Origin: Paraprevotella sp.
GTDB taxonomy: Bacteria > Bacteroidota > Bacteroidia > Bacteroidales > Bacteroidaceae
Reading direction: 5' to 3'
Length of the DNA stretch: 64,000 bases
Assembly (NCBI GenBank): GCA_017937925.1
Contig: JAGBCQ010000022.1
Location: 1 to 64,000, forward strand
The notes beneath the pieces are model-generated. The model saw only the letters and a program-made list of their open reading frames with translations, did not search any database and was not told the DNA's origin. Of the stretch, positions 7,875-17,893 are shown in pieces. The translations under genes and the position numbers were made by a program. Numbering within the stretch: the stretch's first letter is position 1; every line of letters begins with the position of its first letter.

Positions 7875-9056
7875 ATGAAGAAACTATTTTTCTTGATGGG
7901 CGCAATTATCGTCTTCACAATGACGTCTTGCCACCATCCACATTCAACTCATAATCATGAGCATGAACATCAAACAAGCCACACCCATAAACATAAGCAT
8001 GGGCATGAGCAGAAAGGTCAACAAACGACGACTAGCGATGAAATCGTCATTTCTGAACAGAAAGCACAAGAAATAGGCATTGTGACAGAGGTTGTCACAC
8101 CTGCTCCATTCAGACAAGTGATAAAAACAGGAGGACACATTCTTGCCGCTCAAAACGAAGAAGTGGCAATCGTTGCCAACAGTTCCGGTATCGTAAATTT
8201 TAGTCGTACCATCAGTGCCGGGACACAAGTAAATGCAGGCGCCACCATCATGACACTCTCTGCATCAAAGTTACAAAACGGCGATCCAATAGAACACGCA
8301 CGCATCATTTACGAAAAGGTTAAGTCTGAATACGAACGTGCCTTACCACTTGCCGAAAAGCAGATTGTTACCAAGAATGAAATTGAAACATTAAAAGCCA
8401 ATTATGAATCTGCCAAATTGAATTATGACGCTTTGTCATCCGGACATAGTGGACAAGGCGCGACCATCAAAACTCCAATCAGCGGATTCGTGAAGAATAT
8501 TCAAGTAAAAGAGGGAGACTACGTCAGTTTGGGACAAACACTGATGACTGTTTCCAAGAACCAACGTTTACAGTTACAAGCCAACGTCTCAGAACGGTAT
8601 TACCACTCTTTATCTTCTATTACCGATGCCAACTTCAAAACACCATACGACGAAACCATCCACAGTATAAAAGGGATGAATGGTCGCCTCTTATCCTATG
8701 CCAAAAGTGCAGGCAACAACTCATATCATATTCCTGTGACATTCGAGTTTGACAATAATGGTTATATCGTACCCGGCTCTTTTGTCGAGGTATTCTTATT
8801 AGGCAAACAGCGTGACAATGTAATCTCATTACCAACATCTGCCCTTACGGAAGAACAAGGGACCTTTTTTGTTTACCTTAAACTTGACGACGAATGCTAC
8901 CATAAACAAGAGGTTAAAGTTGGAACTACAGATGGGCAACAAACGGAGATTTTAAACGGATTGAGAACTGGTGATTGTGTGGTTACAAAAGGAGCTTATC
9001 ATATAAAATTGGCTTCCATCACACATTCCATTCCCGGACATTCACACGCTCATTAA
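7875..9056 (+). CDS. RND efflux periplasmic adaptor (CusB/CzcB type), His-rich lipoprotein
   Basis: A 393-aa membrane-fusion protein. It starts with a lipoprotein signal ending in MTSCHHPH (lipobox Cys near residue 19), followed by an extreme His run (THNHEHEHQ, THKHKHGHEQ; about residues 20-50) likely to bind metal. The hairpin and lipoyl parts are visible as NEEVAIVANSSGIVNF and GATIKTPISGFVKNIQVKEG, then a barrel (RLQLQANVSERYY, FVEVFLLGKQRDNVISLP) and the membrane-proximal domain. It would link the RND pump to the TolC channel in the periplasm. CusA-like and TolC-like genes follow directly. Substrate (Cu/Ag or Zn/Co/Ni) is not resolved. Confidence 0.9.
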   Translation: MKKLFFLMGAIIVFTMTSCHHPHSTHNHEHEHQTSHTHKHKHGHEQKGQQTTTSDEIVISEQKAQEIGIVTEVVTPAPFRQVIKTGGHILAAQNEEVAIVANSSGIVNFSRTISAGTQVNAGATIMTLSASKLQNGDPIEHARIIYEKVKSEYERALPLAEKQIVTKNEIETLKANYESAKLNYDALSSGHSGQGATIKTPISGFVKNIQVKEGDYVSLGQTLMTVSKNQRLQLQANVSERYYHSLSSITDANFKTPYDETIHSIKGMNGRLLSYAKSAGNNSYHIPVTFEFDNNGYIVPGSFVEVFLLGKQRDNVISLPTSALTEEQGTFFVYLKLDDECYHKQEVKVGTTDGQQTEILNGLRTGDCVVTKGAYHIKLASITHSIPGHSHAH

Positions 9057-9074
9057 AGATACGGAGGAAAAATT

Positions 9075-12000
9075 ATGCTTAACAAAATCATACGTTTTGC
9101 ACTACAAAACAAACTGATGGTACTTGTTGCATCCGTCCTGCTCATGATTGGAGGAATATATACAGCTTATCATACAGAGGTGGATGTCTTCCCCGACCTG
9201 AACGCTCCCACTGTTGTAGTAATGACCGAAGCAGGAGGCATGGCAGCCGAAGAGGTGGAGCAACTGGTGACATTTCCCATTGAATCAGTTGTCAATGGCG
9301 CTACTCACGTGCGCCGAGTACGGTCCTCTTCCACAATGGGTTTTTCTATCATTTGGGTAGAGTTTGATTGGGATACCGACATATACCTTGCCCGACAAAT
9401 TGTTTCGGAAAAACTTGCGACCGTCATAGACAAATTGCCTCAGAACATAGGTCAACCCACCCTTGGCCCGCAGTCCTCAATTCTTGGCGAACTGCTCATC
9501 GTAGGTTTGACTGCCGATAGTACTTCCATGCTTGATTTAAGGACAATAGCAGAATGGGTGATTAGGCCGCGCTTATTATCAACCGGCGGTGTGGCACAAG
9601 TGTCAGTTCTTGGAGGTGACATCAAAGAGTATCAAATACTACTCCACCCGGAACGCATGATGCACTACGGTGTAACCTTGAGCGAGGTCATGGAAACTAC
9701 TCGCGAAATGAATACTAACACACAAGGTGGTGTCATTTATGAATATGGCAATGAATATATTGTACGGGGAACTGTTTCAACTCAAGACGTCAATGAATTG
9801 GCTCGTTCAGTTATAAAGAAAACAGGGGATACCCCCATTACACTGGAAGATATTGCTGACGTAAGGATTGGGGCAAGTCAACCCAAATTAGGATTGGCAT
9901 CGGAGAAAGGGAAACCCGCTGTGTTGCTTACCGTAACCAAACAACCAAATACAGGGACTTTGGAACTAACAGAGAAATTGGAAGATGCCATCAACGACCT
10001 AAAAAAGAATCTTCCTACTGACATCAAGGTTTCTACTGATATTTTTCGTCAAGCGCATTTTATAGAAAACTCTATAAACAATGTCAAGGACTCCTTATTT
10101 GAAGGGGCCATCTTCGTTATTGTCATCTTATTTCTCTTTTTGGGAAATGCTCGAACTACTATCATCTCATTGGTTACTCTCCCCCTTTCGCTAGTCGTTA
10201 CTATTATTGTCCTACATTTTATGGGGTTAAGCATCAACACTATGAGCCTTGGAGGTATGGCCATAGCTATTGGTTCGTTAGTAGACGATGCTATTGTTGA
10301 TGTAGAAAACGTATGGAAGCACTTAAGGTTAAACAGCCTGCTACCAAAAGAAAAAAGACTTACCATCAGAGAATGCGTATATAAAGCATCGAAAGAGGTG
10401 CGCATGCCTATTCTGAACTCAACACTGATTATCGTTGCTAGTTTCGTCCCTCTCTTTTTCCTAAGCGACATGGAAGGAAGAATGTTGATTCCATTGGGCA
10501 TCGCTTTCATTATCTCCCTATTTGCCTCAACACTTGTAGCTCTGACTTTGACTCCGGTCCTTTGTAGTTATCTTCTAGGTGGCAAAGCAAAAGATGGCAG
10601 CCTTCCACAAGAAACCGCTATTTCCAAATACCTCAAAAAGTATTATAAGATTTCATTAGAGTGGACTCTTGAACACAAACGAATGGTCATAGGTAGTACC
10701 GTCATTATGTTCATTATAGCCTTAGGCTGTTTCTTTACACTAGGACGTAGTTTCTTACCACCTTTTAACGAAGGTTCGTTTACCATCAACATCAGTTCAC
10801 TTCCGGGCATTTCATTGGAAGAATCTGACAGTATCGGGCAAAGAGCAGAAGCCATCCTACTCGGCATTCCCGAAATTCAAACTGTAGCTCGTAAGACAGG
10901 GCGAGCAGAATTGGACGAACACTCACGTGGCGTCAATTGTTCAGAGATTGAAGCTCCTTTTTCACTACATGAACGTAGCCACGCAGAACTACTATCCGAT
11001 GTGCGAGAAAAATTGTCTGTCATCAATGGTGCCAATATAGAAATCGGGCAACCCATCAGTCATCGTATAGATGCCATGCTTAGCGGTACACGGGCAAGCA
11101 TCGCCATTAAAATATTTGGTGACGACCTGAATAAGATGTTCACCATCGGTAATGAAATAAAAGAACAAATACAGATGGTCAACGGCATTGCTGACTTGAA
11201 CGTAGAACAGCAAATAGAACGTCCCGAACTGAAAATTGAGCCTAAACGCGAAATGTTAGCAATGTATGGCATTCCATTGTCACGCTTCAACGAATTTATC
11301 ACGGTGAATTTGGGGGGTAAGGTCGTTTCCCAAGTGTATGAAAAAGGTCGCACATTCAATCTGGTGGTGCGCTCAACTGAATACAATCGTGGATGTATTG
11401 AAAATATCGGCAACCTACTGATTGATGATGCGCAAGGGAATAAAGTCCCTCTCTCATATGTCGCCAACATACGTTCTTCCATGGGACCTAACACAATCAA
11501 CCGAGAAAACGTGAAGCGAAAAGTCGTTGTATCAGCAAATACCGAAGGGCGGGATGTTTATAGCGTTGTGAATGATATTCGTGCATTAATTGACGAAAAC
11601 ATCCAACTTCCTGAAGGGTATCACATAGAATACGGTGGGCAATTTGAAAGTGCGCAAACCGCCAATCGGACATTGCTCCTCACATCTTTTATCAGTATCA
11701 TCGTCATATTCTTATTACTTTATTTCCAATTCAAAAATGCGACACAGAGCGGAGTGATACTATTGAACCTACCGTTGGCACTCATTGGCGGTGTCTTTGC
11801 CATATTGCTGACTACGGGAGAAATCAGTATTCCCGCAGTCATCGGATTTATCTCTCTATTTGGAATCGCTACCCGAAATGGTATGTTGCTCATCAGCCAT
11901 TATAACCTATTAAAGAATGAACACCAACCTTTGCACGATTGTATCGTAAAGGGTTCGCTAGATCGACTTAACCCGATTCTAATGACTGCCTTAACATCGG

Positions 12001-12182
12001 CACTTGCACTTATACCACTTGCTTTGCGGGGTGATTTGCCTGGGAATGAGATACAAAGTCCTATGGCACAAGTCATATTGGGCGGACTTCTGACCTCTAC
12101 CTTACTTAACGCTTATGTCATCCCTATTGTTTACGAATGGTTGAACACCTCATTGAATAATAAATTAAGTAAAACATTATGA
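9075..12182 (+). CDS. heavy-metal RND efflux transporter (CusA/CzcA family)
   Basis: A 1035-aa inner-membrane pump of the HME-RND family. It has the N-terminal TM1 (LMVLVASVLLMIGGIYTAY), the DVFPDLNAPTVVVMTEAGG porter start, and 12 expected TM segments in two sets. The TM4 region GSLVDDAIVDVENVW carries the conserved aspartates used in proton relay by CusA/CzcA. Length matches CusA (about 1047 aa). A GGAGGA lies 9 bases upstream of the ATG, an unusually good Shine-Dalgarno for this phylum. The 3' end overlaps the TolC-like gene by 4 bases (ATGA). It would export metal ions from periplasm or cytoplasm through the tripartite complex. Confidence 0.95.
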   Translation: MLNKIIRFALQNKLMVLVASVLLMIGGIYTAYHTEVDVFPDLNAPTVVVMTEAGGMAAEEVEQLVTFPIESVVNGATHVRRVRSSSTMGFSIIWVEFDWDTDIYLARQIVSEKLATVIDKLPQNIGQPTLGPQSSILGELLIVGLTADSTSMLDLRTIAEWVIRPRLLSTGGVAQVSVLGGDIKEYQILLHPERMMHYGVTLSEVMETTREMNTNTQGGVIYEYGNEYIVRGTVSTQDVNELARSVIKKTGDTPITLEDIADVRIGASQPKLGLASEKGKPAVLLTVTKQPNTGTLELTEKLEDAINDLKKNLPTDIKVSTDIFRQAHFIENSINNVKDSLFEGAIFVIVILFLFLGNARTTIISLVTLPLSLVVTIIVLHFMGLSINTMSLGGMAIAIGSLVDDAIVDVENVWKHLRLNSLLPKEKRLTIRECVYKASKEVRMPILNSTLIIVASFVPLFFLSDMEGRMLIPLGIAFIISLFASTLVALTLTPVLCSYLLGGKAKDGSLPQETAISKYLKKYYKISLEWTLEHKRMVIGSTVIMFIIALGCFFTLGRSFLPPFNEGSFTINISSLPGISLEESDSIGQRAEAILLGIPEIQTVARKTGRAELDEHSRGVNCSEIEAPFSLHERSHAELLSDVREKLSVINGANIEIGQPISHRIDAMLSGTRASIAIKIFGDDLNKMFTIGNEIKEQIQMVNGIADLNVEQQIERPELKIEPKREMLAMYGIPLSRFNEFITVNLGGKVVSQVYEKGRTFNLVVRSTEYNRGCIENIGNLLIDDAQGNKVPLSYVANIRSSMGPNTINRENVKRKVVVSANTEGRDVYSVVNDIRALIDENIQLPEGYHIEYGGQFESAQTANRTLLLTSFISIIVIFLLLYFQFKNATQSGVILLNLPLALIGGVFAILLTTGEISIPAVIGFISLFGIATRNGMLLISHYNLLKNEHQPLHDCIVKGSLDRLNPILMTALTSALALIPLALRGDLPGNEIQSPMAQVILGGLLTSTLLNAYVIPIVYEWLNTSLNNKLSKTL

Positions 12183-13357
12183 AACGAATCCATTTAATCA
12201 TCATATTCGTCATCTGCATTTCTGTAAAACCTATGACAGGACAAAGTGTCCATGTCGTGTTAAAGCAGATTGAGCAGAACAATAAGACCCTGCAAGTAGC
12301 AGCGAAGTCTGACGAAGCAACAAAAATCGGGATTGATGCCGAAAACTCGCTAACCGCCCCTAACGTAACATATAGCTCTTTCTATTCAAAAGACGTAAAG
12401 GGGCAGGCCGGTTCTGAAATGGTTGTAACACAAGGCTTTGATTTTCCAACACTATATGCCAAAAGAAAAGATGCAGGGCGAGAAAGAAAAGCCGTCATTG
12501 ATTTTCATAAAGAAGTATTACGACGTAACACACTACTAGAGGCACAAAAACTTTGTTTTGACATCATCCAACTTGAAAAGGAAAAAGAATTTCTAACAAC
12601 AAGGCAACAAAATGCCGATGAACTTTTATTGCTTTTTGAAGAACGACTAAAAGCCGGCGATGTCTCTATTATTGAGGTAAACAAAATAAAAATGGAGCGC
12701 ATGAGTATTCAAACCGCATTGTTGGAAAACAACACTGCGATACGAACTACCTCACAATCGCTGACCGCTATGAATGGGAATCATCCACTTGACTTCCACG
12801 ATATGGAGTATCCGGTATTACTTGCTAGCTACGATTTTGAGACTATGCGTAATGAAGCTATTCAATACAATGCTGAAATATTAGCGGCAACATCTAACCA
12901 AAAGGCTAATGAGAGCATACTGAGAGTTATGAACCATAATTGGTTGCCCAAATTTGAGCTAGGGTATAGACGCAATACTACAGGAGATGTCAAACAGCAT
13001 GGTTTCCTCGTTGGTGGCTCCATTCCTATATTTTCAAACCGCCAACAAGTAAAAATAGCAAAAGCAAACGCTGTGAGTGCAAACTTACTAGTTGAGGAAA
13101 CCCGCTTGAAAATATATAATAGTATAGAAACAGATATCAATGAGGCCAAATACACACTCAATGCCATGGCTATATATGATATCAACTTAATGAAAGAAAC
13201 ACTTTTATTGTTAACAGAAAGCGTAAAAAGTGGCATACTATCCATTACCGACTACTATACAGAAGTTGATGAAATCTATCGGAATTTAGGAGCATACACC
13301 AAAGTTGAAAACAGATTCCAAAAAGCCATAGCCTCACTTCGCAAATGGAGTTTGTAA
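12179..13357 (+). CDS. TolC family outer-membrane efflux protein
   Basis: A 392-aa outer-membrane efflux channel protein with a signal peptide (MKRIHLIIIFVICISVKPMTGQS) and long alpha-helical segments typical of TolC/CusC. Examples are LEAQKLCFDIIQLEKEKEFL and LLFEERLKAGDVSIIEVNKIK, repeated in the second half as LLTESVKSGILSITDYYTE. It is somewhat shorter than CusC (about 460 aa), as in other Bacteroidetes metal-efflux operons. The start overlaps the pump gene stop by 4 bases, so the two are probably translationally coupled. It completes the tripartite pump. Confidence 0.9.
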   Translation: MKRIHLIIIFVICISVKPMTGQSVHVVLKQIEQNNKTLQVAAKSDEATKIGIDAENSLTAPNVTYSSFYSKDVKGQAGSEMVVTQGFDFPTLYAKRKDAGRERKAVIDFHKEVLRRNTLLEAQKLCFDIIQLEKEKEFLTTRQQNADELLLLFEERLKAGDVSIIEVNKIKMERMSIQTALLENNTAIRTTSQSLTAMNGNHPLDFHDMEYPVLLASYDFETMRNEAIQYNAEILAATSNQKANESILRVMNHNWLPKFELGYRRNTTGDVKQHGFLVGGSIPIFSNRQQVKIAKANAVSANLLVEETRLKIYNSIETDINEAKYTLNAMAIYDINLMKETLLLLTESVKSGILSITDYYTEVDEIYRNLGAYTKVENRFQKAIASLRKWSL

Positions 13358-13409
13358 GTGCGGATGACTTTTTTCTTGAATTTTATATGCGGATTTCAGT
13401 TTCTTTTTC

Positions 13410-13417
13410 TACCTTTG
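13410..13417 (+). promoter_or_regulatory. promoter of the SDR dehydrogenase gene, -7 box
   Basis: TACCTTTG lies 39 bases upstream of the ATG at 13457. It is inside the longest reading frame, which begins with a GTG, and therefore supports the internal ATG as the real start. Confidence 0.65.
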
Positions 13418-13456
13418 CTCAAAAGGAAAAACACTTTATTATTAATTTCATTTGAT

Positions 13457-14266
13457 ATGGAAAAGAACTTTTTACAAAACTTCTCTTTGGAAGGCAAAGT
13501 CGCTTTAGTAACCGGAGCGTCTTATGGTATCGGATTTGGTATCGCAACAGCTTACGCACAATGTGGCGCAAAAATTGTTTTCAACGACATCAACCAAGAA
13601 TTGGTTGACAAAGGCATTGCAGCCTATAAAGAACTTGGCATTGAGGCTCATGGATACGTTTGCGACGTAACCAACGAAGACGCTGTCAATGCTATGGTAG
13701 CTCAAATAGAGAAAGAAGTAGGAGTCATTGATATTTTGGTCAATAACGCAGGTATTATCAAGCGTATCCCGATGCATGAGATGACAGCTGCAGAGTTCCG
13801 CCAAGTAATTGACATTGATTTGAATGGTCCGTTCATCGTTTCAAAAGCCGTTATTCCTGGTATGATGAAGAAAGGACACGGAAAGATTATCAACATCTGC
13901 TCTATGATGTCTGAATTAGGTCGCGAAACTGTTTCTGCTTACGCTGCCGCTAAGGGTGGTTTAAAAATGTTGACTCGTAACATCTGCTCTGAATACGGAG
14001 AATACAATATCCAATGTAATGGTATCGGCCCGGGTTACATCGCTACTCCACAAACAGCTCCGCTTCGTGAACGCCAACCGGACGGCAGTCGCCATCCATT
14101 TGATAGCTTCATCGTAGCAAAAACTCCTGCTGCTCGTTGGGGAACTCCTGAAGACTTGCAAGGTCCTGCCGTATTCCTCGCATCAGAAGCTTCAAACTTT
14201 GTCAATGGTTTGGTTTTATATGTAGATGGCGGTATATTAGCATACATTGGCAAACAACCGAAATAG
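13457..14266 (+). CDS. SDR family NAD(P)-dependent oxidoreductase, gluconate 5-dehydrogenase / KduD-like
   Basis: A 269-aa classical short-chain dehydrogenase from the ATG at 13457 (MEKNFLQNFSLEGKVALVTG). It has the TGASYGIGFGIA cofactor motif, NNAGI at about residue 95, the catalytic Ser in ICSMMSE, and the YxxxK motif in SAYAAAKGG. The C-terminal GGILAYIGKQPK is typical of the gluconate 5-dehydrogenase / 2-dehydro-3-deoxygluconate dehydrogenase group that Bacteroidetes use in uronate or gluconate catabolism. No other sugar-acid gene is adjacent, so the exact substrate is open. The upstream GTG extension is rejected because the promoter lies in it. Confidence 0.87.
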   Translation: MEKNFLQNFSLEGKVALVTGASYGIGFGIATAYAQCGAKIVFNDINQELVDKGIAAYKELGIEAHGYVCDVTNEDAVNAMVAQIEKEVGVIDILVNNAGIIKRIPMHEMTAAEFRQVIDIDLNGPFIVSKAVIPGMMKKGHGKIINICSMMSELGRETVSAYAAAKGGLKMLTRNICSEYGEYNIQCNGIGPGYIATPQTAPLRERQPDGSRHPFDSFIVAKTPAARWGTPEDLQGPAVFLASEASNFVNGLVLYVDGGILAYIGKQPK

Positions 14267-14300
14267 CAATAAATCATTTTTAAATTTTGATAAGAAAAGA

Positions 14301-14336
14301 AATCAATAAAGACAGGTATCCCTGTCTTTATTGATT
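14301..14336. terminator. bidirectional terminator
   Basis: A perfect 16-bp stem (14301-14316 with 14321-14336) encloses the loop TATC, with A/T-rich flanks on both sides. It lies between the convergent SDR gene and folK and can serve both directions. Confidence 0.85.
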
Positions 14337-14504
14337 TTTACTTATATTGGTTCCGATAAAAAGATTAGCAATAAAATCATCTTAGCATAGGAACTGAAGT
14401 GAAATTATCCAACAACTTTATATGGGCAAGATTCTATTGTTACCCCATTGGGGTTACCAAATAAACATTCTGATAAAATGAGATAAGAGATTTTATTATA
14501 ACGA

Positions 14505-15005
14505 CTATATTAAGGTTTTTAATATCTCTCTATAGGGTTGATGCAAAATGGGATGACAGACGTCGGGAGCAATTTGTGCCAATGGCTGGATGACAAACAA
14601 CCGCTCGCACATTAAAGGATGAGGCAAAGATAAATGAGCCTTGGTCGTCTCCCCGTCAAAAAGAAAATCCAACTCTGCTACCATATCCCCATACATCAGA
14701 ATATCAATGTCTATGGAGCGATCGTTGTATTCCCCACCTACACTTTTAGTAGTACGTCCTAATTCCCTCTCTATACTACGAGTATGACGGAACACATCCT
14801 CTACACTTTGTTTTGTGGAAAGTATCAAAACGGCATTCAAAAAAGGATGGGAAGAATGAAATCCCCATGGCTCTGTTTCATAAAAAGCGGATAGGCCTTT
14901 TTGCTCGCCTATCCGCTCTGTAAGTAATCTCACAGCTTGCGACAACATCTCTTGGCGATTGCCAAGGTTACTGCCCAAACTTAAATATACATCCGATTTA
15001 ATCAT
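14505..15005 (-). CDS. folK: 2-amino-4-hydroxy-6-hydroxymethyldihydropteridine pyrophosphokinase
   Basis: A 166-aa HPPK enzyme that transfers pyrophosphate from ATP to the pterin in folate synthesis. Diagnostic pieces are [16 protein letters not shown] at the N-terminus, FYETEPWGF, the HPFLNAVL strand and the [12 protein letters not shown] signature. It is the last gene of the ftsX-to-folK run. Its start overlaps the queA stop by 8 bases, implying coupled translation. Confidence 0.95.
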   Translation of the reverse strand: MIKSDVYLSLGSNLGNRQEMLSQAVRLLTERIGEQKGLSAFYETEPWGFHSSHPFLNAVLILSTKQSVEDVFRHTRSIERELGRTTKSVGGEYNDRSIDIDILMYGDMVAELDFLFDGETTKAHLSLPHPLMCERLFVIQPLAQIAPDVCHPILHQPYREILKTLI

Positions 15006-16059
15006 TTAAAATCAACATTGCATCACCGTAGGTCCCAAAACGATAACCCTCTTTCAATGCTTCTTTATATGCCTTCATCACAAAGTCATAACCGCCGTAG
15101 GCAGCTGTCAGCATTAATAGAGTACTATAAGGTAAATAAAAGTTTGCAACCATAGCATCAGCAACCTTAAAATCGTATGGCGGGAAAATGAACTTGTTTG
15201 TCCAACCTCCAAATTCCTTAAGATGTCCGTCTGTACCTACTGCTGTTTCTATCACACGCTGTACAGTTGTTCCTACTGCACATATCTTGTGACCATTATC
15301 CTTTGCCGCGTTTACGATACGACACGCATCAGCCTCTACAAACATTTCTTCGCTGTCCGTTTTGTGCTTAGTCAAATCTTCTACGTCAATATCACGAAAA
15401 TTTCCCAAACCACAATGCATCGTCACATAAGCAAAATCTATTCCCTTGATTTCCATACGTTTCATCAGTTCTCTTGAGAAGTGAAGACCGGAAGCCGGAG
15501 CTGTCACCGCACCTTCGTTACGTGCGAATATACATTGAAACCGATCCATATCATCTTCTTCTGCAGGACGTTTAATAATATGTTTTGGCAGTGGGGACTC
15601 ACCTAACGCATAAAGTGCTGACTTGAATTCGTCATGTGTTCCATCAAATAGGAATCTTAATGTACGACCTCTTGAAGTTGTATTATCAATAACTTCTGCT
15701 ACCATTGAGTCATCTTCACCGAAGTAAAGTTTGTTACCAATACGAATCTTTCGCGCCGGATCAACCAAAACGTCCCATAAACGCAATTCCTCATTCAGTT
15801 CTCTCAACAAAAACACTTCGATGCGTGCACCGGTTTTCTCTTTGTTTCCATACAGACGTGCCGGGAAGACCTTCGTATCATTGAATATAAACACATCTTT
15901 GTCATCAAAATAATCAAGGATGTCCTTAAAATGTTCGCGATGCTCTATATCGCCACTCTTTTTGTGTAATACCATCAAACGCGACTCATCGCGATGAAAA
16001 GTCGGATATTGAGCTATTTGCTCTTCCGGCAATTTAAACTTAAATTGTGACAGTTTCAT
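14998..16059 (-). CDS. queA: S-adenosylmethionine:tRNA ribosyltransferase-isomerase
   Basis: QueA adds the epoxycyclopentane unit from SAM to 7-aminomethyl-7-deazaguanine in tRNA during queuosine synthesis. The 353-aa protein begins [19 protein letters not shown]. It contains [32 protein letters not shown] and the C-terminal [11 protein letters not shown], all characteristic of QueA. It is 11 bases downstream of truB and overlaps folK by 8 bases. Confidence 0.97.
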   Translation of the reverse strand: MKLSQFKFKLPEEQIAQYPTFHRDESRLMVLHKKSGDIEHREHFKDILDYFDDKDVFIFNDTKVFPARLYGNKEKTGARIEVFLLRELNEELRLWDVLVDPARKIRIGNKLYFGEDDSMVAEVIDNTTSRGRTLRFLFDGTHDEFKSALYALGESPLPKHIIKRPAEEDDMDRFQCIFARNEGAVTAPASGLHFSRELMKRMEIKGIDFAYVTMHCGLGNFRDIDVEDLTKHKTDSEEMFVEADACRIVNAAKDNGHKICAVGTTVQRVIETAVGTDGHLKEFGGWTNKFIFPPYDFKVADAMVANFYLPYSTLLMLTAAYGGYDFVMKAYKEALKEGYRFGTYGDAMLILND

Positions 16060-16069
16060 TTATGTTATC

Positions 16070-16771
16070 TTAAAGGTTTTTCTCTATTTCTAAATTCTCT
16101 AACCACTCTGTGAATGTATCAAGATTGTAACATTCATCAACTTTTACATCACCAACTCGAGTTCGGCGCAAAGCTGTAAGATGCGCTCCACTTTGCAGAG
16201 CCTGACCTATATCACGCGCTAATGCACGTATGTATGTTCCCTTACTACAAACCACTCGAATCTCTATCTCTGTTTGCGAATATTTTAATAACTCTATCTC
16301 ATCAATAACAAGTGTCTTGGCTTTCAGTTCTACTTCCTGACCTTTTCTTGCTAAATCATATGCTCTTGCTCCATCAACCTTGCAAGCTGAAAATACAGGA
16401 GGTATTTGCTGAATGATTCCTACAAAACTTTTTAGCACTTCTTCAACCATTTCTCGCGTAATGTGTTCCGTAGGGAAAACCTCATCTATTGGTTTTTCCA
16501 AATCATACGAGGGGGTAGTAGCTCCCAAACAAAGCGTAGCCACATACTCTTTAGTGTGCGCTTGTAATTCTTCTATACGCTTTGTTGCTTTTCCCGTACA
16601 GAGAACCAAAACACCTGTAGCCAATGGATCAAGTGTCCCAGCGTGCCCTACCTTAAGTTTCTTGACACCCATTTTACGACACAACAAGTAGCGTATCTTT
16701 GCCACTAGTGCAAAAGATGTCCACCCATAAGGTTTGTCAAATGCCAATATCACGCCTTCCTTAAAATCCAT
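16070..16771 (-). CDS. truB: tRNA pseudouridine(55) synthase
   Basis: TruB makes pseudouridine 55 in the T loop of tRNAs. The 233-aa protein has GVILAFDKPYGWTSF, then the catalytic block KVGHAGTLDPLATGVLVL with its active-site Asp, and KEYVATLCLGATTPSYD. It lacks a long C-terminal PUA extension and is therefore shorter than E. coli TruB (about 314 aa), which is the usual size in Bacteroidetes. It is 12 bases after uppP. Confidence 0.96.
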   Translation of the reverse strand: MDFKEGVILAFDKPYGWTSFALVAKIRYLLCRKMGVKKLKVGHAGTLDPLATGVLVLCTGKATKRIEELQAHTKEYVATLCLGATTPSYDLEKPIDEVFPTEHITREMVEEVLKSFVGIIQQIPPVFSACKVDGARAYDLARKGQEVELKAKTLVIDEIELLKYSQTEIEIRVVCSKGTYIRALARDIGQALQSGAHLTALRRTRVGDVKVDECYNLDTFTEWLENLEIEKNL

Positions 16772-16783
16772 CTACTCTATAAA

Positions 16784-17596
16784 TTACATGAAACTATGCC
16801 CAATAAGCACCATTCCAACGATGGCACAATATATAGCAAAGTATATCAACTTTCCTTTCTTAACGATGTTTATCATCCACTTACACGCAAGACAACCGGA
16901 AACAAATGCAGCAATAAAACCGACTATAAGTGTCAATAGACCTATTCCGCCAGACGCAGTCTCAACACCTTGTGTCATCCCTTTTACAATATCCAACAAT
17001 GCTTCGCCTAATATGGGAGGAATGACCATCAAGAAAGAAAACTTGGCCAATTTTTCCTTGCTATTTCCTAACAATAATCCTGTTGCTATTGTTGTTCCAG
17101 AACGAGACAACCCAGGAAGGACTGCTAAAGCTTGAGAAAGTCCAATAATGAACGCATCTTTCAACGAAATATCTTCTTTCTGACGAGGATGAGCATAATA
17201 TGAGAAAGTCAATAGTAGGGCTGTAAGCAATAGGCAAATACCTACAACCAATAAACCACTACCGAATATCATTTCGACATAATCTTTAAAAAAAACGCCC
17301 ACAATACCTACCGGAATCATTGACACAACAATATTGAGCGCATATCGCTGACACTCATTCATTCCGGGCGTCTTAAAACCAAATAAACCTTTGAATATCC
17401 AAACTATATCCTTCCACAAGATAACCAATGTACTAAAAACTGTAGCAACATGTACGGCAATTGTAAATGTTAGATTAGCTTCGCCTTCTATACCGAAGAA
17501 ATGCGATGCTATGGTCAGATGACCGCTACTGCTTACCGGAAGATACTCAGTCAGTCCCTGTAATAGCCCCATCAAAAGTGCATCTAAAACTTCCAT
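16784..17596 (-). CDS. uppP: undecaprenyl-diphosphatase
   Basis: UppP (BacA) dephosphorylates undecaprenyl pyrophosphate to recycle the lipid carrier for peptidoglycan and surface polysaccharides. The 270-aa membrane protein begins with the conserved [17 protein letters not shown] (active-site Glu and SSSGH). The second catalytic patch [16 protein letters not shown] is near residue 165. About seven to eight TM segments are visible. The neighbouring DUF3098 gene ends 15 bases upstream. Confidence 0.96.
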   Translation of the reverse strand: MEVLDALLMGLLQGLTEYLPVSSSGHLTIASHFFGIEGEANLTFTIAVHVATVFSTLVILWKDIVWIFKGLFGFKTPGMNECQRYALNIVVSMIPVGIVGVFFKDYVEMIFGSGLLVVGICLLLTALLLTFSYYAHPRQKEDISLKDAFIIGLSQALAVLPGLSRSGTTIATGLLLGNSKEKLAKFSFLMVIPPILGEALLDIVKGMTQGVETASGGIGLLTLIVGFIAAFVSGCLACKWMINIVKKGKLIYFAIYCAIVGMVLIGHSFM

Positions 17597-17611
17597 AATA
17601 ATTTCTTAGAA

Positions 17612-17875
17612 TTATTCATCTTCCAATGTTACTTTCTCTATTGCATTATTAGAATCCGTCGGCTTGTGTAATATTGCATACACAATAAATAGAAATCCGA
17701 ATAAGCAAACTATTGGTGCTACCTTGATACGACGAATACTAAATATTTCCGGATTGAACTCTGTTTCTGTACTTCCACTACCGGACATCAGTATAAATCC
17801 GATAACTACAATAGCTACACCTATCGCTAACAGAATAAAGTTCATTTTTCCAAACGCAAAATTTCTCTTGTCCAT
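17612..17875 (-). CDS. DUF3098 family small membrane protein
   Basis: An 87-aa protein with two TM segments (FILLAIGVAIVVIGFILMSG and VAPIVCLFGFLFIVYAIL) separated by a short loop with FNPEIFSIRRI. Sequence and position between ftsX and uppP match DUF3098, a conserved Bacteroidetes protein without assigned function. It is 18 bases downstream of ftsX and is probably in the same operon. A link to FtsX or envelope function is suggested only by this conserved neighbourhood. Confidence 0.85.
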   Translation of the reverse strand: MDKRNFAFGKMNFILLAIGVAIVVIGFILMSGSGSTETEFNPEIFSIRRIKVAPIVCLFGFLFIVYAILHKPTDSNNAIEKVTLEDE

Positions 17876-17893
17876 ATTTATTTCATTTACTTT

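Noticed and set aside
13358..13456. N-terminal extension of the SDR dehydrogenase from a GTG
   Set aside because: It contains the TACCTTTG promoter and adds residues not found in the family; the ATG at 13457 gives the normal SDR start.
14437..14462. TTACCCCATTGGGGTTACC as a possible operator or hairpin
   Set aside because: Only five bases per arm pair without mismatch; the strong terminator at 14301-14336 explains the region better.
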